Translations under genes and position numbers: made by a program
In this document: in pieces, positions 8,733-16,606 of the stretch
How the letters are laid out: each line of letters opens with the position of its first letter
How positions within the stretch are numbered: the first letter of the stretch is position 1
Origin: JAHJCW01 sp965369995
GTDB taxonomy: Bacteria; Fidelibacterota; Marinisomatia; Marinisomatales; JAHJCW01
DNA: 64,000 bases
Assembly (NCBI GenBank): GCA_965369995.1
Contig: CBDURO010000007.1
Coordinates: 1 to 64,000 of the forward strand
Direction of reading: 5' to 3'
Notes under the pieces: model-generated
Seen by the model: only the letters and a program-made list of their open reading frames with translations
Databases searched by the model: none
Told to the model about the DNA's origin: nothing

Positions 8733-9909
8733 TTATTATAATACCTCCTCTCCCGTCTTGCTTAAAATAGGGGTTAGTTGAAAATCGTCCGAACAATTTC
8801 AACATTATAAAATCTTTAGGTTGCCAACCAACCCATCCATATGCACCTGTGGATTGTTTTAAATCTGCAAAATCTCCATAATCTAAAGCATTTAACGCGA
8901 CACTGCCCCCAAAACTTAAAGGACCTTTAAGTCGATGTGTGGCTCCTAAAATCAGTCCAAACATTTTATTATCACCTTCTATTCCACCTAAAAATGATGC
9001 TTGGACCTTTTTGTAATTAACTGAACTAACTAAAAAACTTTTTCCCTCTTCCGCAACTCGATATGAAATCTGATTGCGCCATAACATTTGCGGTGAAATC
9101 AGCGAATTAACATCCAAGGTGATAGTAGGAGCAATATTAATCTTGTCACTTAATGATTCAAAATAACTAAAATATTCAAATCTTTTTTGTCGGAAACCGA
9201 TACCGACTGTGTGGTCTCCAAAGCGCTTGCTGAGGCGGATCCTTGCATAATTTAATTTTGTTTCACCAATATCAAAAGCTAGAGCATTAGAAATGCGGAT
9301 TCCAAATTTGGACGTGTTAAAATACAATCCGGTGAATGGATGAATTTCATCAGCATCACCTTTCATCCAAAATGATACAGCTACGTTTTTACCAATCCGC
9401 CCCTTTGACCAAGATGCCATGAAATACGTATTATCTGTGAACAATGTATCACTAAAATCCGTAACTGCTTTTAAACCACCAACCAAACTAAGCGTACCTA
9501 ATTTTTTAGTATTTATATCAAACTGTGCGCCATCTACTCGTGCATTTTGTAAGGCGTTCCATATTGCAATGCGACCAATACTAAGTTGATAATTCCATAG
9601 ATTTAGGTCTGCTGTTAAATGATGAATGCGGAGAGGATTACGAAAATGATTATTTTCAGAACCATACTCAAATAATCCATCTATTCCAAATTTACTACCG
9701 AATTTTTGATCATAACTAAGTATACTGCGCCAATGCAATTGTTCCTCAGTCTCCATCATACTTAGGCGTGGATACAAAGCGGATGATGAAATTTTGATAT
9801 TCGGTTTTGAACCAAATACACTTGAAACGTTTAGAATAACAATCAACAAAAGGAGCTTCGTTAACAAAATTAGTTTTCTATTAGTTTTCAATTTTAAGTA
9901 TTTCATCAT
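8719..9909 (-). CDS. Outer-membrane beta-barrel (putative cytochrome porin)
   Basis: 396 residues: N-terminal signal (hydrophobic core about 14-32) followed by alternating amphipathic strands throughout and a C-terminal Phe (IIINVAF), the usual end of an outer-membrane barrel. No TonB box, plug domain or repeats. It resembles no porin I can name, and it is much shorter than MtrB (about 670 residues). Placed between the rhodanese lipoprotein and the 11-haem cytochrome, with which it overlaps by 14 nt. I infer that it is the barrel that lets the 11-haem cytochrome cross the outer membrane. An ordinary substrate porin cannot be excluded. Confidence 0.75.
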   Translation of the reverse strand: MMKYLKLKTNRKLILLTKLLLLIVILNVSSVFGSKPNIKISSSALYPRLSMMETEEQLHWRSILSYDQKFGSKFGIDGLFEYGSENNHFRNPLRIHHLTADLNLWNYQLSIGRIAIWNALQNARVDGAQFDINTKKLGTLSLVGGLKAVTDFSDTLFTDNTYFMASWSKGRIGKNVAVSFWMKGDADEIHPFTGLYFNTSKFGIRISNALAFDIGETKLNYARIRLSKRFGDHTVGIGFRQKRFEYFSYFESLSDKINIAPTITLDVNSLISPQMLWRNQISYRVAEEGKSFLVSSVNYKKVQASFLGGIEGDNKMFGLILGATHRLKGPLSFGGSVALNALDYGDFADLKQSTGAYGWVGWQPKDFIMLKLFGRFSTNPYFKQDGRGGIIINVAF

Positions 9910-9960
9910 CCGCCTGTATTTATTTATGTAATGAGATTACTACTAACTAATCAATTAAGT

Positions 9961-10941
9961 TTATAAACCTGTTTCGTAATCGAGTTCAGCAGGAGCAGAC
10001 CATTTGCCTTTTTGAAGGTCATCATAAATCATTCCGTTGGCAGCATACTTAAGAGTTCTTGCATCATAACCAAGCACATTTAACCATGCCGCTATCATAG
10101 AAGCCTCTTGACCAGACCAACAGGTAAATACATTCGTTGCATTTGGGTCCAAAATGTCCAGATTATCAAGACCTAATTCGTGAGGTGTAACTTGATATGA
10201 ACCTGTAACACTTCCATATGTATCCCAATCGGCTTTAGCCCAGTAAGTATATACATCAAAGGCTTCATAAGCTGCCAGTACTTCCGTGTTTAATACAAAA
10301 TTAAGACCATCCAGCACTGCATCGTTAATCCGCTTGTCCAGAATTGCGGCACCATCTTCGAGACCGGTTTCTAATTCAGGTGTTTCAGCAAAGCTTGGGA
10401 GATCTGGTGTTGAATCATCATAGCTCCAACTACCAGGATAGTCGTTTGCTTTATTATCTATACCCCCAGCCCATATATTGAAATCGCTATGCCAGCTACT
10501 CATTCCCCATTTCAATATTTTTGCAGTAGACACACCACTCAGGCGAAGAGCAATGACAGCATGAGACGCATCATGACCTGTGTAACATACAACTACTACA
10601 GGCAAATTGCCCGCGTTGTTTGCAGCTTCGTACGTTACCACGTCAGCAAAAGCAACACTGCGAGCTCCTGAAACATGACCATCTTCAAAATCCGGAGTAC
10701 CATTAGAGTTTTTGTCACCTTTACGGATATCCATCACGAAGTAAACACTGGGGTCACCATTAAGAGCTGGTGCAAGAATTGTCCAGGCTGATAACATTGC
10801 TGGAAGATCCAAGTTATTATCTGCCATGTATTCAGTCAGTACATTAAATTCATTTATTGAATCTTCATCTTTTTCACAGCCAACCATAAAGACCATAAAT
10901 ACCGCAATCATAATGAAGAACAAGATTCTGTTAGTTTTCAT
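9961..10941 (-). CDS. Tandem rhodanese-domain lipoprotein
   Basis: 326 residues from ATG at 10941. An in-frame ATG 15 codons upstream is less likely because it precedes the signal peptide and would overlap the cytochrome gene. Lipobox MVGC (Cys22). Two rhodanese-like domains: the first has active-site loop CYTGHDA (Cys119), the second CWSGQEA (Cys274). Both keep the catalytic cysteine, whereas in classical two-domain rhodaneses the first copy is usually inactive. Rhodaneses carry sulfane sulfur as a Cys persulfide. A periplasm- or surface-facing rhodanese beside a porin-cytochrome cluster recalls the rhodanese-like lipoprotein of the Geobacter extHIJKL cluster. Role in sulfur or selenium-oxyanion handling is inference. 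Confidence 0.8.
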   Translation of the reverse strand: MKTNRILFFIMIAVFMVFMVGCEKDEDSINEFNVLTEYMADNNLDLPAMLSAWTILAPALNGDPSVYFVMDIRKGDKNSNGTPDFEDGHVSGARSVAFADVVTYEAANNAGNLPVVVVCYTGHDASHAVIALRLSGVSTAKILKWGMSSWHSDFNIWAGGIDNKANDYPGSWSYDDSTPDLPSFAETPELETGLEDGAAILDKRINDAVLDGLNFVLNTEVLAAYEAFDVYTYWAKADWDTYGSVTGSYQVTPHELGLDNLDILDPNATNVFTCWSGQEASMIAAWLNVLGYDARTLKYAANGMIYDDLQKGKWSAPAELDYETGL

Positions 10942-10970
10942 GTGTTTGTTTTTTCCTATTTTGTTTATTA

Positions 10971-12425
10971 TTAACGTTTTTGCCAATAGCTTGGCACTTT
11001 ATCATCCACAACTACCGGTCTGTTTGCAATGCCTTCATCAGGATAATCTGCCTCAACATCACTTTGCCATAAGTATCTTTCCATATTTACTTGCGCACTG
11101 TCACCTTGTGCATGACAATTTTTAAAGCAATAACCTCCGTCCGTAGTATCGGTTTGTGGTGTAAATCTTTGAATGTTGTGAGGACTTGAATATTCCCAGG
11201 TTGGCCGATCATCGTAATTTGCTAATTCATCATGCCCCCAAGGACTATAACTATCTCTTACAACTGGAATATGTCGAACAACAATAAATTTTCCTTTGTG
11301 TAATTCTTGATCATAATTGTAACCAATTTTAAAACCGGGATATTCTTTATATCCACTCGCTCCGGTATGAACATCCGTCTCAGTAGTTGACTCAGCATAA
11401 CCGGTTTGCCACCATTCAGATAAATCCCCTGATGGATCTTTTGTGTGGCAGCTATTACAATTGTTATATGGTTGTGAATGGCAAACAAAACAGGATAACC
11501 CTTCTCCTTCTCCCGGCCAATGTATCTGATGATATATATTTGGAGTAAAAAAGTAGTTATGACAGTCTTCACAACTTGGGAGATCCGGCAAATGATAGCG
11601 CGTTGCACTACCCGATGCATCAGCATGCATATCTTCTTTATGACAATCCCAACATTTCATATATTTTGTATGATGAACATCAGGTTTATTGCCTTTCAAA
11701 AGGCCTTCAAAATCGGTGGCTATTCTACTGCCATGACAAGCTAAACAATTATTGGTTTGGTCAGGTGTCTTCTTAAATTGGTGGTTATTAATGAACCCTC
11801 CAGCTGCGCTATTTGGTCTGCTTATGTGGCATTGTCCACAAGTAGTATGGCAACTTGCGCATTCTCTATCAAATCCATCGGTTAGCTCAGCAGGCAATTC
11901 ATTAAAATTATTATGGTCTTTATCCGCTCCCAACTCCCGTTGGGCGATAGTAGTCTGCTCACCCCAAGCTTTGGAATGCATACTATTCGCGTTTGTGGCT
12001 ACTATCTCATTATGACAAGGGTTACAATTAGACTCTGCCATTACAGAAGGATCCTTGACAAACCCAAAATTATCTGTATCGTGAGCCGACGCAAAATCTG
12101 CCGGTTCCTTACCGCCATGACATGTAACACAACCAATTAAAGCGTGTACTTCATCGATATCGGCATAAGATTTTTGTCTTCCAACCAATTTTATAAATAC
12201 TTTTTCCCATGGTTCCAACGGAACCACTTCTCCGCCTCATCCGCCACCCGAAGGTTCTGTTCCACTAGCTTGTGCATATTCCTTTAAAGTGGACTCACTG
12301 GTGTGACAACCTTCACAGGTAGATGGATCGCCTAAGTCAACGGTTTCATATCCCGGATCACATGAAATCCATAATAAGGATAATAAAATAATAGCAATTA
12401 ATTTAATTTTCTTCATCATCTTCAA
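10971..12425 (-). CDS. 11-haem cytochrome lipoprotein with in-frame UGA
   Basis: Read as one gene of 484 codons. Codons 1-62 encode a lipoprotein signal (lipobox ISC) and a first CEGCH, ending in SGTEPSGGG. Codon 63 is TGA (12237-12239). The same frame goes on with GGEVVPLEPWEKV and carries nine more CxxCH plus one CX3CH (CFKNCH), with CASCH and CGQCH only two residues apart. Restarting at GTG 12227 is possible, but that product would lack any export signal, so it could not receive haem; this favours readthrough, selenocysteine insertion, or a recent G-to-T change of a Gly GGA codon. ArgS and Ggt in this window end in TGA, so UGA is a normal stop here. First structural gene after the regulator; overlaps it by 23 nt. 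Confidence 0.7.
12210..12226 (-). promoter_or_regulatory. SECIS-like hairpin after in-frame UGA
   Basis: On the minus strand a 7-bp perfect stem TGGTTCC / GGAACCA encloses the loop GTT, with 10 nt between the UGA and the stem and 17 nt between the UGA and the loop. Published bacterial SECIS rules (apical loop of 3-14 nt with a G in the first two positions, about 16-37 nt after UGA) are met, but short hairpins are common and selA-D are not in the window. Function unproven. Confidence 0.3.
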
Positions 12426-12855
12426 TCACAACATACATGTGTTTAAGTTTACCTGCTTGGCAGGCATGTTTATATACTTCGCAATTGCGACAGCTGGCTT
12501 CTCGACAAACTTGTGAGCCTTGATCAGTTAGTGTCCAGCAAACAACATTACTATTTTTATATGCTTTACAGTTTCTACAATCAGTTTTAGAGCATTTACT
12601 TTTAAGATCCCAGCAAGGCATTAATGCCAAAAGCACACGGATACCGGCAAGGTTCATCCTATTTTGGGTAATTTGCACACGGAAGCACTCTATCCATTCT
12701 AAATCTCTTTCTGAGTAAAGCCGATGACCAGATTTGGTCTTATGGGCAATAACTAACCCTTCTCTTTCATATAGTCTCAATAGTTCGGGGGAAACGCCAA
12801 GTTTTTTGGCGGCCACTCCTATCCCTAATAGGGGTTCGTTAGAATCAAATTCCAT
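12403..12855 (-). CDS. MerR-family regulator with duplicated Cys4 module
   Basis: 150 residues. Residues 9-60 are a MerR winged helix (GIGVAAKKLGVSPELLRLYE, then SGHRLYSERDLEWI). The C-terminal half is not the usual long coiled coil but holds nine cysteines in two copies of one module: C81-W...C88-x4-C93-x2-C96-x2-Y and C106-W...C117-x4-C122-x2-C125-x2-Y, plus C132. This suggests two metal or iron-sulfur sites, hence a redox or metal sensor. It is first in the cytochrome operon and its end overlaps the start of the next gene, so it probably controls the operon, including itself. MerR activators usually bind an elongated promoter spacer. Sensing chemistry is inference. Confidence 0.85.
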   Translation of the reverse strand: MEFDSNEPLLGIGVAAKKLGVSPELLRLYEREGLVIAHKTKSGHRLYSERDLEWIECFRVQITQNRMNLAGIRVLLALMPCWDLKSKCSKTDCRNCKAYKNSNVVCWTLTDQGSQVCREASCRNCEVYKHACQAGKLKHMYVVIEDDEEN

Positions 12856-12894
12856 TTTTAAATCCTGTAAGGTTTTTAACGAAACTAATAATGT

Positions 12895-12917
12895 ACACTA
12901 TTGTAAAGTTAAAGTGT
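12895..12917 (-). promoter_or_regulatory. Candidate operator upstream of the MerR gene
   Basis: Inverted repeat ACACT-N13-AGTGT, 40 nt upstream of the regulator start, in the 105-nt gap that must contain the cytochrome-operon promoter. Half-site spacing is in the range used by MerR dimers. I could not place convincing -35/-10 boxes around it, so the assignment is weak. Confidence 0.3.
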
Positions 12918-12960
12918 TTAATACAGTTAATACAAGATTTATTTGTCTTGTAGTCTCATA

Positions 12961-14037
12961 TTAATATATGTTTTTTACATAGATGGTTGTAACAGTTGTC
13001 GAGCCGGCAATGCCTAGAATTACATTGTAGTTTTGATCGCGCAAATTCGATAACGCTTCATCGCGTAGTGATAAACTTGAAATGAAATATTGACTATATA
13101 TATTATCAGGAATTGATACTGTAACTTGTGACAAACCGATTGGGAACATGTTTTTAGATAACGTAAAAACAGCGTAGTCTGATTGATCCGATTCGCCTGG
13201 CGGGAAAAATGCGCTATGCGAAAAAATAAAAGAATCAGGATTTACTACACTTCTGAAGGTAAAATTCCCAAGCGATACATCATCGTCGGTTAAAAATCGA
13301 ACTAAATCATTTTCACCGGAATTGAGTAAAAGTGTATCTGTGTCCCAAATAGTTCCATCCATTACTAATTCCGCAGGAGGGAATGGTATTGTAGTACCGG
13401 TGATGTAATCTCCATTACCGGTTGTAATTTGAAATTCATACTCTTTTGCGTATTCAATTTTCACATCTGAATATTGAAACATTGGTTTATAACCACCATA
13501 GGTGTAAACTTCTATTGGCTTTGAATCGATCCGATCACCACGGTAAAATTCTTCAATGGTACCGGCTTTTGAATGCCATTCAAATTCTGCTACTAAATTC
13601 CCGGAAGGGTGCTCAACTAATATAACTGAAGCCATGGTTGAATCGTGGACAAATGGCAAGATTTCTAAATAATCATCAACATGTGGCTCGCCTTTATCGG
13701 GCACACCATTGCCTCTACCGCCATCTTTGCCGCCTATATCATCATTAAGTGGCTCTCCCTCATCCCATTTCCCATTGCCATTTTCATCCGTATAGCTGAC
13801 CCAATCACCATTATCGTCTATACCATTGAATAAAGATGTATCAGTTACAAGAATTGTTTTGTCAACACGTACAACAGAATTAATAAAATCTATTGGATGT
13901 AAAATCGCTTCGATGCGTAATTCACTTGTGTAAGAACTGAACTCATCTGAAAAATCAGCAATACTGAGCTTCTTAGTACAGCTACTAATTCCTATTAACA
14001 ACAATATAATCACTATTTTTCGCACGATGATCCTCAA
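12961..14037 (-). CDS. Lipoprotein partner of TonB receptor (DUF4249-like)
   Basis: 358 residues with lipobox ISSC near residue 20. An acidic segment around residues 75-118 has repeated DxNxDG/DxGE patterns (DDNGDW, DENGNGKWDEGEP, NGVPDKGEP) that look like EF-hand or dockerin-type calcium loops; the rest is beta-rich. It starts 4 nt inside the end of the TonB receptor gene (ATGA overlap), so the two are translated together. In this group such lipoproteins usually act as the surface partner of the receptor. Family membership is judged from overall look and context; substrate not predictable. Confidence 0.6.
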   Translation of the reverse strand: MRIIVRKIVIILLLIGISSCTKKLSIADFSDEFSSYTSELRIEAILHPIDFINSVVRVDKTILVTDTSLFNGIDDNGDWVSYTDENGNGKWDEGEPLNDDIGGKDGGRGNGVPDKGEPHVDDYLEILPFVHDSTMASVILVEHPSGNLVAEFEWHSKAGTIEEFYRGDRIDSKPIEVYTYGGYKPMFQYSDVKIEYAKEYEFQITTGNGDYITGTTIPFPPAELVMDGTIWDTDTLLLNSGENDLVRFLTDDDVSLGNFTFRSVVNPDSFIFSHSAFFPPGESDQSDYAVFTLSKNMFPIGLSQVTVSIPDNIYSQYFISSLSLRDEALSNLRDQNYNVILGIAGSTTVTTIYVKNIY

Positions 14038-16415
14038 AATTTAAATTCAACTCCTATTGATGGAAAAAATGGGAACATACCAATCGCTGTCACTGAATCC
14101 TCTTCTAAGTCCCAATCATATAATAATGTATTAAAATGATTGGTAACATTAATAATCTGAAATTTGAAATTTCCGTCCCAACCAAAGGGAGATATTTTAT
14201 GCGTCCAACTCACATCTAAGCGGAGATACATCGGATACCGTGCAGAATTTTTTAAACCTGTTAATTCCGTTAAATTTCCATAAGGGTTATTATAAGTATT
14301 CCCACCCTCACTAGAACTTAAGTTTTGAGTATATGTGTATCCAACGATCGGTGTATATGGTCTCCCGCTGCTATTGCTGATTGTCAATCCAAAATTATTC
14401 TTTTTATTAAGGACATAATTCGCTACAACATTTAATGTATGCGGTTGATTGGAATGTGGTGTAAACACTTCTCCTAATTCCTTAGTTATTTTACCATTGC
14501 TATTAAAATCATATTCTTGTCGATTATAAATATATGAATAGCCGATCCAACCGGTTATCTTCCCAAGATTTTTACGCAGTAAAAGTTCAATTCCATATAC
14601 TTTTGCGGTTCCTTCAATATAATCGTCATTTTCATTAATCGGATTATTATTGGGGTTGTTAGTAAGAACATTATCATATGGTTTATAATAACCTTCCAAG
14701 CTTGCAAAATAACCATTTCCAAGCCATTGCTCAATTCCTAAAATATATTGCTGTAATGATTTGGCTTTATAATTTTCAGGGATCGGCTGCCAAAAATCAA
14801 CGATATTTAATACTGCATTATCATCATTAGTGGTAAATAAAAACTGCTTATATTTGCCCCAAGCTCCTTTCAAAGCAAAATTTTCGTTTAATAAATATTT
14901 AAAACCAAAGCGTGGCTCAAAATAATATTCATCATGTAATTCATATTTTGAAATTCGTAAACCGGGCTGAAGCATTAACAAGTGTGAGAGCTTCCACTTG
15001 TCTTGTAAATAAAAACTAATAATTGATGGTTTCTGACTCTGATCAAAATAGGTAACATCATCAATCCCAAATTTAAATTGCATACCTAATTGTTTATATT
15101 CAAAACCAGTAGTGAGAGTGTGTTTATTCGAAATAAACCAATCCAATTTTTCTTTGATAGTCCAATCATTTATTTCGTTAAAAACGATGATCTGACTAGT
15201 TTGTGTATTACCCACAGAATCTTGTTCGGAAATACTTAAATTTACATCGAACTTAAAGTTGGTATTTGCAACTGAGAGTGTGGAAAGGAATTTTGAATTT
15301 GGTACGTAACGCCATTGCAGACTATTGGTAAAATTACCCCAATCCCAATCAAAATTGATCTTATCATCGGAACTGCCCAAGTTCATAGACAACACATCAC
15401 GACCTAAAAAAGTGGAAAATGTCAAACGGTTTTTTGATGAAATATCATGGATCAATTTGCCTTGAGTATCCCAAAAATAATATTTCCAATCAACATCGCT
15501 TGTATTTGGTTTAATTTTATAATAGATAGCGGCTAACTTATCAAAATATGTCCGCCGATATGACCACATCCAGGAACCATTATATAGCGGTCCTTCTGCT
15601 AAAATTTTTGAACTCAACAAAGTAATTTCACCTTGTGCCTGGCTTAAATCCCAAAACTTTCCAATCCCTTCTCCATTAAAAAATTTACTGTTCTTTGAGT
15701 TACCTTCTTTTGATGTAATCTGTAAGACTGATGATATCCGGTTACCAAAATTCGCTGGAAAACCACCCGCGATAAATTCTGCATCGGAAATCGCATTTGC
15801 ATTAAAAGTAGAAAAAACACCACCTAAATGATAGGGGTTATATAGTTCGATACCATCCAACAAAATAAGATTCTCATCAGTACTGCCACCGCGTACAACC
15901 AAAGCCGATGAAAAATCGTTTGTTGATGTCACGCCAGGTAAGAGTTGAAGCGTACGGAACAAGTCAGCCTCTACAAACGCCGGTGCATTTTTTATCTCAC
16001 GTAACCCGAGATTAACCCGGCTGACTTCCACCTTTTCTTTAAACCGTTGTCGCTCTGCTGTCACGGTCACTTCTTCCCCTGAAATTACTGTTGTAGAAAG
16101 TTCAAAGTCATAGCGCTGATCATCATTGTATAAAATATTTATTGTGAATGTTTCTGTTTTATAACCCATCATCATGATCTTTAGGTTATGTTCACCAATA
16201 GGAATATTTGTGATTACATAATGTCCATGATTATCCGAAGCTGTTCCAATATCAGTTCCTTCTAAAATCACGTTAGCATACATTATTGGCTCACCGGTAG
16301 ATGCATCTTGCAAGTATCCGCTAATTCGTCCCAAATCACTTTGTGCACCAACAAATGTAACACAAATAAAGAAAATAATTATTTTTATAGATTTTTTATT
16401 TAGTGCCATAAACAA
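14034..16415 (-). CDS. TonB-dependent receptor with CarboxypepD-like N-terminus
   Basis: 793 residues: signal peptide (about 1-24), a carboxypeptidase-regulatory-like beta-sandwich (GRISGYLQDASTGEPIMYAN, about 29-110), a plug domain (LRTLQLLPGVTSTNDFSSAL, VVRGGSTDENLILLDGIELY) and a barrel ending GVEFKF. The layout is that of outer-membrane receptors that import large or scarce ligands using TonB energy. No TonB/ExbBD genes are in the window. It is the first gene of a two-gene unit with the EF-hand lipoprotein and diverges from the GDSL esterase gene, separated by an AT-rich 190-nt gap with no clear operator. Ligand unknown. Confidence 0.85.
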   Translation of the reverse strand: MFMALNKKSIKIIIFFICVTFVGAQSDLGRISGYLQDASTGEPIMYANVILEGTDIGTASDNHGHYVITNIPIGEHNLKIMMMGYKTETFTINILYNDDQRYDFELSTTVISGEEVTVTAERQRFKEKVEVSRVNLGLREIKNAPAFVEADLFRTLQLLPGVTSTNDFSSALVVRGGSTDENLILLDGIELYNPYHLGGVFSTFNANAISDAEFIAGGFPANFGNRISSVLQITSKEGNSKNSKFFNGEGIGKFWDLSQAQGEITLLSSKILAEGPLYNGSWMWSYRRTYFDKLAAIYYKIKPNTSDVDWKYYFWDTQGKLIHDISSKNRLTFSTFLGRDVLSMNLGSSDDKINFDWDWGNFTNSLQWRYVPNSKFLSTLSVANTNFKFDVNLSISEQDSVGNTQTSQIIVFNEINDWTIKEKLDWFISNKHTLTTGFEYKQLGMQFKFGIDDVTYFDQSQKPSIISFYLQDKWKLSHLLMLQPGLRISKYELHDEYYFEPRFGFKYLLNENFALKGAWGKYKQFLFTTNDDNAVLNIVDFWQPIPENYKAKSLQQYILGIEQWLGNGYFASLEGYYKPYDNVLTNNPNNNPINENDDYIEGTAKVYGIELLLRKNLGKITGWIGYSYIYNRQEYDFNSNGKITKELGEVFTPHSNQPHTLNVVANYVLNKKNNFGLTISNSSGRPYTPIVGYTYTQNLSSSEGGNTYNNPYGNLTELTGLKNSARYPMYLRLDVSWTHKISPFGWDGNFKFQIINVTNHFNTLLYDWDLEEDSVTAIGMFPFFPSIGVEFKF

Positions 16416-16606
16416 TTGAATTAAAACTTTATTTATAAAATGAACTCAGTGGTTTAATTATTGTTCCTATTAGAAAATTTGTTAATTTATTATTAATATT
16501 TTAATATCATCGGTGAATCCTAATATAACATAAATTATTTGTTATTAATATGTAAACTAAGTTTAAATTTTATATCCATTTTTGAGGAATAATCCGTTGT
16601 AAAAAG

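Noticed and set aside
12227..12425. UGA read as glycine throughout (alternative genetic code as in SR1/Gracilibacteria)
   Set aside because: argS, ggt and several other genes in the window end in TGA at the expected length, and no other gene shows internal TGA.
383..12425. Nitrite, hydroxylamine or tetrathionate reductase-type catalytic cytochrome
   Set aside because: No CxxCK motif or other catalytic haem signature was seen in any of the seven cytochromes.
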